A DNA stretch of 5,192 nucleotides from positions 1 to 5,192 of the forward strand of contig CAKRCJ010000183.1 in the NCBI GenBank assembly GCA_934307185.1, in the 5' to 3' direction. This document shows, piece by piece, positions 1 to 5,192 of the stretch (position 1 is the stretch's first letter; each line of letters starts with the position of its first letter). The position numbers were made by a program, and so were the translations under genes. The notes under the pieces are model-generated. The model had not been told where the DNA came from. It did no database searches and saw only the letters and a list, made by a program, of their open reading frames with translations. The DNA comes from an uncultured Roseburia sp. (GTDB taxonomy: Bacteria; Bacillota; Clostridia; Lachnospirales; Lachnospiraceae).

Positions 1-1166
1 GGATAATACTCTGCAGCCGTAAGCTGCATCTGAAAAGAAAATGCCAGATTGTCTGCTATGTACGGATTATAAAGATAGGAAATATCCCCTAACGCTGTTG
101 TACGGCTTAACCCATTAAAAAACATAACCTTTGCCATATCCGTCCCATTTACATTTGTGACTAATCTTGTGTTTTCCCCTACTCCATCCCGGTGTAAATC
201 AATAACAACATCAATACTCGGATTATCTGCAAGAATTTTTTCAACTGCCGGAGCTGCGGTAGAATATGCCTTATCCCGGACGGTATCGTACTGTCCTTTA
301 TCATGAATTACATTAAATCCATACTGCTCTGTTAGTAGCTTTGTCAGATAGCTGCCAACTCCTACAACCGTAGTGGTTTGATCTCCCGGAACAGAGTCCG
401 CATATCCTTCCAGCGAATGCGTATGATAAATCAAAATCTGCGGGGTACTGGCATCATGCGCAATATTCATATTTTTTCCCATAAGCTCTGTGACGTTAAG
501 CTGGTCACTTTTTATCGTTGTTGTGCTGTCCACCTGATAAAAATTTTGTATTAAATAATCATAATCACTTAATTTGTCAAGCGAATACTCTACCACCTTC
601 TGTTCCGCCACAGCCAGCATGGAAGCTTCTGCTGTTTCTTCTGCCGGTTCTCCTGTTTCCGCCGTCTGCTGCCCTGTCATATCTTCCGGTTCCGGCTGTA
701 TGGTATCGTTTCCGCTTACCTCCTCTGTTTCCGTTTCCGATACCATATCCTCTGACACATTGGTAATTACAACCTGTCCGTTTTCATCCACATAGTTTTC
801 ATCCAGTGCCTCCCGCGCCAAAATCATATCATAGGACAAATCGCTCTCTATCTGTGTCTCGTAAGCTCTTAGCGAAACCGTATAATCTGCCACCGGAAAA
901 AGCTGTTTTTCCAACGCATATAGTATGCCTCCCTGTTCCCCTTTTTTTTCAAAAAAATATCCCGGAAACAAAAAATTTGTCATCCCGTCCCAGCAAGCGC
1001 TCTGCATTTCCTGTTTCCACACCTTAAAAAGCGTTTTTCTCTGTCCAAGGAAGCTTACCATCGCCACAAAAAACAAGATAAAAAATATACTTTTCTGATA
1101 ATTTTTTTTTCGTTTTCTTTTTTTTACACGACAAAAATACATATTAAAGCTTATGCTTTCCATCAT
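1..1166 (-). CDS. spoIIP: Stage II sporulation protein P (SpoIIP), C-terminus cut by window edge
   Basis: SpoIIP is a membrane-anchored peptidoglycan amidase/endopeptidase that works with SpoIID and SpoIIM during engulfment of the forespore. The visible 388 residues show a basic N-terminus (KKRKRKK, about residues 15-21), one membrane segment (about 26-40), and an Asp/Glu/Thr-rich linker (about 138-182). The catalytic domain then begins with ILIYHTHS (His248, His250, with Glu253 close by) and continues to DLHRDG (His325); these match the family's two conserved metal-site His motifs. The remaining C-terminal part of the domain lies left of position 1. The gene starts 3 bases after the tandem stops of gpr, at ATG-ATG, with no Shine-Dalgarno sequence. 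Translational coupling to gpr is likely. An in-frame ATG at 1142 (residue 9), 13 bases after GGAAAG, is a possible alternative start. The identification is firm; the start is less certain. Confidence 0.93.
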   Translation of the reverse strand, partial: MMESISFNMYFCRVKKRKRKKNYQKSIFFILFFVAMVSFLGQRKTLFKVWKQEMQSACWDGMTNFLFPGYFFEKKGEQGGILYALEKQLFPVADYTVSLRAYETQIESDLSYDMILAREALDENYVDENGQVVITNVSEDMVSETETEEVSGNDTIQPEPEDMTGQQTAETGEPAEETAEASMLAVAEQKVVEYSLDKLSDYDYLIQNFYQVDSTTTIKSDQLNVTELMGKNMNIAHDASTPQILIYHTHSLEGYADSVPGDQTTTVVGVGSYLTKLLTEQYGFNVIHDKGQYDTVRDKAYSTAAPAVEKILADNPSIDVVIDLHRDGVGENTRLVTNVNGTDMAKVMFFNGLSRTTALGDISYLYNPYIADNLAFSFQMQLTAAEYY

Positions 1167-1169
1167 TTA

Positions 1170-2129
1170 TTATGCAAAAATATTTTTATCGATAAACGCG
1201 ATATTTAACCCTTCCGAAATCGTAAAGCTCAGACGTTTTACCGACTCGTCGATGTCTTTTGGCGTAACAAACATGGTATTTAAGTTTGGCGAAAGCAGTT
1301 CGCGGATTAATTCGTATTTTTCTGTTTCGTTTAACTCCTCTAGTGAATTTCCAATCGTTTTTAATTCCCGGCTCTGATTCATTGCTGTAATCAGGTTAAA
1401 CATTGTATCATTTACGATAGTTGCAGCATCTACAACTGTAGGTACTCCAATAGCAATCACTGGCACTCCGACACTTTTTTCATTTAACGCATGCCTGTGA
1501 TTTCCAACACCACTGCCCGGGTTGATTCCGGTATCCGTCACCTGGATGGTACGGTTTAAGCGCTTCGTATTTCTTGCGGCAAGCGCGTCAATTGCAATGA
1601 CAACATCCGGTTTCGTCTCTTTCACAATACCACTTACAATCTCCATGCTTTCCATTCCGGTCTGTGCCATAACACCCGGAACAATGCTGCTGATTTTATT
1701 TACATGCTCTTTTCCGAACGCATATTTTCCATATTCGTTGATGATGTGCCTGGTAATGTAGAGATTATCGACTACTCTCGGACCGAGTGCATCCGGTGTG
1801 ACTGCCCGGTTGCCAAGTCCCACAATTAAAATGGATACATCCTCTTTTTTTACTTTGATAAGCTGCTTCATTACTTTTGCAAGCTGCTCGGAAACCTCTC
1901 TGTGATAATCCTCGTCCTCCTCATCCATATTGGATGCCTCAATCGTGATATAAGTTCCCTTTGGCTTTTCCATGGCTTTTGCACCATTTTCCGTTTCAAT
2001 AATTACAGTGCTTACGGTAAGGTTTTTACTGATTTTCTCCTCTGAAAAACGTACCCCTTTCAGTTCTACCTTTTCCTCCTGCATCTTCTCCTGTGTCTCT
2101 AATGCAAGGTCTGTACGAATTTGATACAT
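1170..2129 (-). CDS. gpr: Germination protease (GPR, spore protease), 319 aa
   Basis: GPR cleaves the small acid-soluble proteins that coat spore DNA, starting their breakdown during germination. It is made in the forespore as a zymogen and removes its own short prosequence. The N-terminus reads MYQIRTDLALE. RTD-LALE resembles the family's autocleavage site, implying a pro-peptide of only about 7 residues, shorter than in Bacillus. Other family motifs are GLGNRAVTPDALGP (104-117, Asp113), IDALAARN (Asp181) and TDTGINPGSGVGNHR (198-212). Asp113 and Asp181 probably correspond to the two essential aspartates known in the Bacillus enzyme. The start at 2129 is chosen because GAGGAG lies 8 bases upstream and the family N-terminus begins there. 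A longer reading to 2180 would run into the leader hairpin. The gene ends in TAA-TAA and is followed directly by spoIIP, as in Bacillus. Confidence 0.95.
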   Translation of the reverse strand: MYQIRTDLALETQEKMQEEKVELKGVRFSEEKISKNLTVSTVIIETENGAKAMEKPKGTYITIEASNMDEEDEDYHREVSEQLAKVMKQLIKVKKEDVSILIVGLGNRAVTPDALGPRVVDNLYITRHIINEYGKYAFGKEHVNKISSIVPGVMAQTGMESMEIVSGIVKETKPDVVIAIDALAARNTKRLNRTIQVTDTGINPGSGVGNHRHALNEKSVGVPVIAIGVPTVVDAATIVNDTMFNLITAMNQSRELKTIGNSLEELNETEKYELIRELLSPNLNTMFVTPKDIDESVKRLSFTISEGLNIAFIDKNIFA

Positions 2130-2137
2130 AAGCGCTT

Positions 2138-2143
2138 CTCCTC
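2138..2143 (-). promoter_or_regulatory. Ribosome binding site of gpr
   Basis: GAGGAG, 8 bases before the ATG at 2129. It decides the start: the upstream ATGs that would lengthen the protein (to 2180) have no comparable site and do not resemble the family. Confidence 0.85.
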
Positions 2144-2162
2144 TTTTTTCCATTCTGTAGCA

Positions 2163-2211
2163 GGGAATTGCGAAACTCAAATTTACTGTATCTATGAGTT
2201 TCGCAATTCCC
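2163..2211 (-). repeat. Perfect 17-bp inverted repeat (hairpin) in the gpr leader
   Basis: The arm 2163-2179 (GGGAATTGCGAAACTCA) is exactly complementary to 2195-2211, with a 15-base loop at 2180-2194. No run of T follows on either strand, so it is not an intrinsic terminator. It lies between the predicted gpr promoter and the gpr ribosome site. In the transcript it would fold within about 10 bases of the 5' end and finish about 19 bases before the ribosome site. It could be an RNA-stabilising 5' hairpin, a DNA operator, or a copy of a dispersed palindromic repeat. The sequence alone does not decide between these. Confidence 0.9.
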
Positions 2212-2224
2212 CTCTGATTTTACT

Positions 2225-2253
2225 TAGTATGTCCTTATATAAGAAATTTATCC
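2225..2253 (-). promoter_or_regulatory. Candidate forespore (sigma G / sigma F) promoter of gpr
   Basis: On the minus strand, GGATA (2253-2249) and CATACTA (2231-2225) are separated by 17 bases. This compares with the known sigma G consensus GYATR - 16 to 18 bases - CATnnTA: the -10 matches fully and the -35 matches at 4 of 5. GGACATACTA also fits the sigma F -10 pattern at 9 of 10 positions. In Bacillus gpr is a sigma F/sigma G gene, so the match is in the expected place. The transcript would start near 2218, just before the 17-bp hairpin. Confidence 0.65.
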
Positions 2254-2325
2254 ACGGGCGAAGCAGACAGTATCTCAAAAAAAACTTTCATTTGTAAAAA
2301 TTTGCAAAAAATGTCATTTTATCTA

Positions 2326-2354
2326 TTGACATCCTTATTGAAATATCCTATACT
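2326..2354 (+). promoter_or_regulatory. Sigma-A promoter of rpsT
   Basis: TTGACA (2326-2331) is a perfect -35, with a 17-base spacer and TATACT (2349-2354), a -10 with one mismatch. Transcription should start near 2361. A-tracts at 2277-2284, 2296-2300 and 2306-2311 lie upstream and may act as an UP-like element, fitting the high expression expected of a ribosomal protein gene. Confidence 0.88.
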
Positions 2355-2366
2355 ACTCTAGTATGT

Positions 2367-2401
2367 TTACATTGAACTGTCCGTGTCCGGCTTTAATGTA
2401 A
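2367..2401 (+). promoter_or_regulatory. Leader hairpin of rpsT, possible autoregulatory element
   Basis: TTACATTGAA (2367-2376) pairs with TTTAATGTAA (2392-2401) over 10 bp with one G-U pair. Inside the loop, CCG (2381-2383) can pair with CGG (2388-2390). The hairpin starts within about 6 bases of the predicted transcript start and 33 bases before the ribosome site. It is followed by a direct repeat ACAATCAT (2401-2408 and 2417-2424). S20 represses its own translation in E. coli; whether this hairpin serves such control here is inference. Confidence 0.45.
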
Positions 2402-2433
2402 CAATCATGAACAATTACAATCATAAAAAAATT

Positions 2434-2438
2434 GGAGG
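2434..2438 (+). promoter_or_regulatory. Ribosome binding site of rpsT
   Basis: GGAGG, 8 bases before the TTG at 2447. It fixes the start at the TTG: a TTG at 2432 in the same frame overlaps this very site and would add five residues (MEVYR) foreign to S20. Confidence 0.9.
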
Positions 2439-2446
2439 TGTACAGA

Positions 2447-2710
2447 TTGGCTAACATTAAATCTGCAAAGAAGAGAATTTTAGTAACTGAAACAAGAGCT
2501 GCTAGAAACAAATCTATCAGATCTGAAGTGAAAACAGTAACCAAGAAAGTTGAGGCTGCTGTTGCTGCTAACGATAAAGAAGCTGCAAAAGCTGCATTAA
2601 CAGTTGCAATTTCTACTATCGAAAGCGCTGCTTCTAAAGGTGTTTATCACAAAAACAATTCTGCTAGAAAAGTTTCCCGTTTAACAAAACTTGTTAACGC
2701 AATGGCTTAA
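2447..2710 (+). CDS. rpsT: 30S ribosomal protein S20, 87 aa
   Basis: S20 is a primary 16S rRNA-binding protein of the small ribosomal subunit. The product begins MANIKSAKKRI, is rich in Lys, Arg and Ala, and is predicted to be a helical bundle. It contains KGVYHKNNSARKVSRLTK (about 64-81), the conserved C-terminal S20 signature. Its 87 residues match the family's usual length. The start codon is TTG, preceded by GGAGG at 8 bases. E. coli rpsT also starts with UUG, linked there to low initiation efficiency and self-repression. The gene ends in tandem stops (TAA-TAG) and is followed by a strong terminator. It has its own sigma-A promoter and stands alone, divergent from gpr and convergent with holA. 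Its codon use (many GCT, GCA and AAA) fits high expression. Confidence 0.97.
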   Translation: MANIKSAKKRILVTETRAARNKSIRSEVKTVTKKVEAAVAANDKEAAKAALTVAISTIESAASKGVYHKNNSARKVSRLTKLVNAMA

Positions 2711-2725
2711 TAGAAGATAAATTAA

Positions 2726-2737
2726 AATTCGCGAATT
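2726..2737. repeat. 12-bp perfect palindrome after rpsT
   Basis: AATTCGCGAATT is fully self-complementary and lies 15 bases after the rpsT stop, just ahead of the terminator. It has no loop, so it is unlikely to fold within one strand. It may be chance in AT-rich DNA or a dimeric-protein site. No function can be assigned. Confidence 0.4.
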
Positions 2738-2746
2738 CAAAAAAAG

Positions 2747-2780
2747 AAATCACCAGTACCGTCATACTGGTGATTTTTTT
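2747..2780 (+). terminator. Intrinsic terminator of rpsT, probably bidirectional
   Basis: AAATCACCAGTA (2747-2758) pairs perfectly with TACTGGTGATTT (2765-2776) around a 6-base loop, followed by T-rich sequence to 2780. On the minus strand the same stem is followed by TTTCTTTTTTT, so it could also stop leftward transcription from holA. Confidence 0.92.
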
Positions 2781-2784
2781 ACAC

Positions 2785-2811
2785 AAAAAACCGCAGCATG
2801 CTGCGGTTTTT
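2785..2811 (-). terminator. Intrinsic terminator of the comEC-holA unit
   Basis: Reading leftwards, AAAAACCGCAG pairs with CTGCGGTTTTT around a CATG loop (11 bp), ending in a run of six T. It starts 4 bases after the holA stop. The stem is symmetric, with T-runs on both sides, so it can also back up the rpsT terminator on the plus strand. Confidence 0.9.
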
Positions 2812-2814
2812 CTG

Positions 2815-3792
2815 TTATTTACTGTATTTTATCAAAAAAAGTTCCACTGCCATCTGGTCATTCATACGGCCTGTTTTTACTGCTTCCTCAAATTCCACGC
2901 CATCTTTTATGGCATCCTTTAATTGCTGCATCGTAAAGCCCTTTGCCTGTGTCACGTTTCTTCTCACCGCAAACGGCGGAATTGCTGCCTTCTGTGCCAT
3001 CGTACCGTTATCAAATCCTTTGGACGACATATCCTTTATATTCAAAAGTATCTGGAACTGACGCGAAATCAGATACATAATACGCATGGGTGGTTCTTTT
3101 AATGTGAGAAGATCATAATATAAATCCAGTGCTTTCCTCTGATTATGCTCTGCAATGGCATTCACCATATCAAAGATTTTATTTGTCGTCTGTTCTGTCG
3201 TGACAGCCTCTACATCTTCCGCCTCTATGACCTCTTTGTTCATGCAGTAACAAATCAGCTTTTCAAGCTCTCTGTCTATATTCCCCATGTCAGTTCCGGT
3301 CTTGCTTAAAAAAAACTGCATCACGGAACCGGTAATCTTCTTTCCTTCCTTCTTTAACCTTGATAAAATCCAGCGTGTTAAAAGCTCTTCCGTCTGTGTG
3401 GAAAATTCTACAATCTTCCCTGTATTCTTTACCGCTTTATAAAGCTTTGAGCGTTTATCAATCTCATTCTCCACAAAAAGAATGACAGTTGTTTCACAAA
3501 CCCGCGGCACATATTCTGCAAGCTCCTCGCAGGAGCCTTTAAAAAAGCCGCTGTCCTCAATAAAAATTACCCTTCTGTCAGCAAAAAAGGGAAGAGTATC
3601 CGCCAGATCAATCAATTCTGTCAGGTCGATATTCTTTCCCTCATATGCGGCAAAATTCATTGTATCATCCGGCGGCACAAGTGCATTTTTTAACTTATCC
3701 TTATACTGCTTTTTCAAATATGCTTCTTCCCCGTAAAATAAATAAATGTTTTTAAATTGTCCTGTTTTAATATCTTCATCAATTGTTTTCAT
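2815..3792 (-). CDS. holA: DNA polymerase III subunit delta, 325 aa
   Basis: The delta subunit is part of the clamp loader. It binds the beta sliding clamp and opens it so that it can be placed on primed DNA during chromosome replication. The N-terminus MKTIDEDIKTGQFKNIYLFYGEE (YLFYGEE at 17-23) and LPFFADRRVIFIED (67-80) match the family's AAA+-like first domain, which lacks a working ATP site. TGTDMGNIDRELEKLICY (165-182) lies in the helical middle. IFDMVNAIAEHNQRKAL (206-222) and IPPFAVRRNV (271-280) belong to the C-terminal collar part. The length is a little below the Bacillus homologue YqeN. The gene follows comEC by 22 bases, suggesting one transcript. The start is supported by the family N-terminus, but no Shine-Dalgarno sequence precedes it: the gap holds an AT-rich 7-bp inverted repeat (3798-3804/3808-3814) instead. 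It ends at a terminator. Confidence 0.94.
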   Translation of the reverse strand: MKTIDEDIKTGQFKNIYLFYGEEAYLKKQYKDKLKNALVPPDDTMNFAAYEGKNIDLTELIDLADTLPFFADRRVIFIEDSGFFKGSCEELAEYVPRVCETTVILFVENEIDKRSKLYKAVKNTGKIVEFSTQTEELLTRWILSRLKKEGKKITGSVMQFFLSKTGTDMGNIDRELEKLICYCMNKEVIEAEDVEAVTTEQTTNKIFDMVNAIAEHNQRKALDLYYDLLTLKEPPMRIMYLISRQFQILLNIKDMSSKGFDNGTMAQKAAIPPFAVRRNVTQAKGFTMQQLKDAIKDGVEFEEAVKTGRMNDQMAVELFLIKYSK

Positions 3793-3814
3793 GCTCGTAT
3801 TTTAACATAAAATA

Positions 3815-5192
3815 TCATTCTTTGAAATACTCATCCACAACAATCTTTCCATTTTTAAGTGACAGCCGGATACGCCCGCTCTCCATCGTATAATAGACCA
3901 TACTTCCACTTTTTTCCATATTTCCTACAGCCTCCTCTCCCGGATGTCCGTATTTATTATTTTCTCCGCAGGAGACAGTCGAAATCTCAGGCGAGAGCAT
4001 TTTTAAAAATTCCTCACTGTTTGAATATTTCGAGCCATGATGCGCTGCCTTGTAAAAAGCAACCGAACCCGTGAGCTTATTTTTCACAATATATTTCTCC
4101 TCTTCACTGCTGATATCTCCCGTAAAAATTCCGGAAAACTGATTATCCTCATACAGCATCACAAGCGATAAGGCGTTTTTATCACTGCTCTTATAATTTT
4201 TATCCGGAAAAATGCATTTTAGCTTCATATCTCCATCCGTAAGCGTGTCGCCCGCATTTATGTTCAGTGTTTCCGTTCCGTTATCTTTCGAAAGCTCCAG
4301 TAAGTTTTCATATGCAGCATCCGGCACAATATACTTTGAAAACACAAGATATTTTACCGGATACCGGTTTTCTAACACTTCCTTCAGCCCCGAAATATGG
4401 TCGGCATCGGTATGGGTGACAACCCAATAGTCGATTTCTGATACCCCTTTCGATTTTAAAAACGGTATAATACGATACTGCCCGACCTTGCTTACATCCG
4501 TGCTTCCTCCATCAAAAAAAATGGTGGTTCCCTGCTTTGTGTGCAGAAATATTCCATCTCCCTGTCCGACGTCAAGTATATCCATTTCAAATCCCCTGAC
4601 TGGATGATACAGAACAAAGCATAACAATATTATCCCAATTGTTACAAATCCTTTTCTTTTTTCCCTTTTTTTCATAAAAACCAAAATGATTGCGATGCAA
4701 AGATAAAAGACAATTATTTTCCAGACCGGTGGCTTTCCAGTTACCCACACAGCTCCCGGAAGCTTTGTACCAATCAGACAGATTTTCTTATAAAATAATA
4801 GAATGAAGTGGCAGGCCAAAAAACATACTGGCGCGATTGCAGGTACAGCCATTCCAAAAATACCGCCCAAAAGCGCCAAAAACAGTAACAACGCAAGAAA
4901 AGGCAGCACAAAAAAGTTGATAAGCACAGACCAGACCGGTACTTCAAAAAAGTAATATGCTGTAATTGGAAGCGTTATTAATTGAATAGAAAAACTTACA
5001 ATAAAATTTTCCGTAACTGAAAATTCCGCTTTCTTTATCTGAAGTAGTGTCTGCCCTACTGCCACGACTCCAAGTACCGCTGCAAAAGAAAGAAGAAAGC
5101 CCGCATACCACAATAAATACGGATTTTCCCACAATAGCACAATTGAAGAAAGAGCCAATGCCGAAAGTGAGTCATAGCTTCTCCCTATCCAC
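3815..5192 (-). CDS. comEC: ComEC/Rec2 DNA-uptake protein, C-terminal part; N-terminus beyond window edge
   Basis: ComEC forms the inner-membrane channel that passes single-stranded DNA into the cell during natural transformation; its C-terminal domain is thought to degrade the other strand. The 458 visible residues remain open to the right edge, with no stop. A TTG at 5158 is therefore internal, not the start. The N-terminal OB-fold and first membrane helices are missing. Visible residues 1-46 carry the competence-domain pattern YDSLSALAL and NPYLLWYAGFLLSFAAVLG. Several further membrane segments follow to about residue 195. The metallo-beta-lactamase-type domain begins at MDILDVGQGDG (about 203). 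It shows THTDADHISG (His260, Asp262, Asp264, His265), FTGDIS (Asp359) and AAHHGS (His384-His385). Many Clostridia keep comEC without proven competence, so DNA uptake here is an inference. holA follows by 22 bases. Confidence 0.93.
   Translation of the reverse strand, partial: WIGRSYDSLSALALSSIVLLWENPYLLWYAGFLLSFAAVLGVVAVGQTLLQIKKAEFSVTENFIVSFSIQLITLPITAYYFFEVPVWSVLINFFVLPFLALLLFLALLGGIFGMAVPAIAPVCFLACHFILLFYKKICLIGTKLPGAVWVTGKPPVWKIIVFYLCIAIILVFMKKREKRKGFVTIGIILLCFVLYHPVRGFEMDILDVGQGDGIFLHTKQGTTIFFDGGSTDVSKVGQYRIIPFLKSKGVSEIDYWVVTHTDADHISGLKEVLENRYPVKYLVFSKYIVPDAAYENLLELSKDNGTETLNINAGDTLTDGDMKLKCIFPDKNYKSSDKNALSLVMLYEDNQFSGIFTGDISSEEEKYIVKNKLTGSVAFYKAAHHGSKYSNSEEFLKMLSPEISTVSCGENNKYGHPGEEAVGNMEKSGSMVYYTMESGRIRLSLKNGKIVVDEYFKE

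Noticed and set aside
518..1027. Open plus-strand frames of 70-80 codons opposite spoIIP
   Set aside because: They are mirror frames of the spoIIP coding strand, Ser/Pro-rich without family resemblance, and lack ribosome sites.
2130..2180. A longer N-terminus for gpr (17 extra residues starting MSFAIPCYRM)
   Set aside because: It would translate part of the hairpin and the ribosome site itself; the GAGGAG site and the family N-terminus favour the ATG at 2129.
2163..2211. The gpr leader hairpin as an intrinsic terminator
   Set aside because: No T-run follows the stem in either direction.
2269..2298. A sigma-A-like promoter on the minus strand (TTTACA, 18 bases, GATACT)
   Set aside because: The -10 matches only 4 of 6 and the stretch is A/T-rich, so chance matches are likely; the sigma F/G-like site fits known gpr control better.
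2353..2544. A 63-codon minus-strand frame covering the rpsT leader and 5' end
   Set aside because: It overlaps the well-supported rpsT gene and its ribosome site and has no recognisable features.
5156..5158. TTG at 5158 as the start of the comEC gene
   Set aside because: The frame stays open to the window edge and the upstream residues (SYDSLSA) continue the ComEC competence-domain pattern, so the gene simply runs off the window.

Overview
This window looks like a core chromosomal segment of a spore-forming, low-to-mid GC Firmicute. It is most likely a clostridial gut-type anaerobe near Lachnospiraceae. That placement is an inference from gene content (gpr and spoIIP, two sporulation genes), from the gene order comEC-holA-rpsT-gpr-spoIIP as I remember it from Clostridia, and from the AGGAGG-type ribosome sites. 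I see no mobile element, tRNA, rRNA or CRISPR array.

Layout. Positions 1-1166 (minus) carry spoIIP, the engulfment cell-wall enzyme; its C-terminus is cut off by the left edge. Positions 1170-2129 (minus) carry gpr, the germination protease, only 3 bases upstream of spoIIP. Positions 2130-2446 are a divergent intergenic region. On the minus side it holds a forespore-type (sigma F/G-like) promoter and a 17-bp perfect hairpin for gpr. On the plus side it holds a near-perfect sigma-A promoter, a leader hairpin and a strong ribosome site for rpsT. Positions 2447-2710 (plus) carry rpsT (ribosomal protein S20), starting at TTG. Positions 2711-2814 hold two back-to-back hairpin terminators between convergent genes. 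Positions 2815-3792 (minus) carry holA (DNA polymerase III delta subunit). Positions 3815-5192 (minus) carry the C-terminal part of comEC (DNA-uptake channel plus metallo-beta-lactamase domain), whose N-terminus lies beyond the right edge.

How it works together. comEC and holA probably form one transcription unit read leftwards and ended by the terminators at 2747-2811. rpsT is a strongly expressed single-gene unit meeting them head-on. gpr and spoIIP form a sporulation pair. Their timing should differ: forespore for gpr, mother cell for spoIIP in Bacillus. A separate promoter for spoIIP inside gpr is therefore expected but only weakly visible.

I found no new multi-gene system. The points most worth a second look are regulatory: the long perfect hairpin at the predicted 5' end of the gpr transcript, the rpsT leader hairpin with a UUG start, and the missing ribosome sites of holA and spoIIP.
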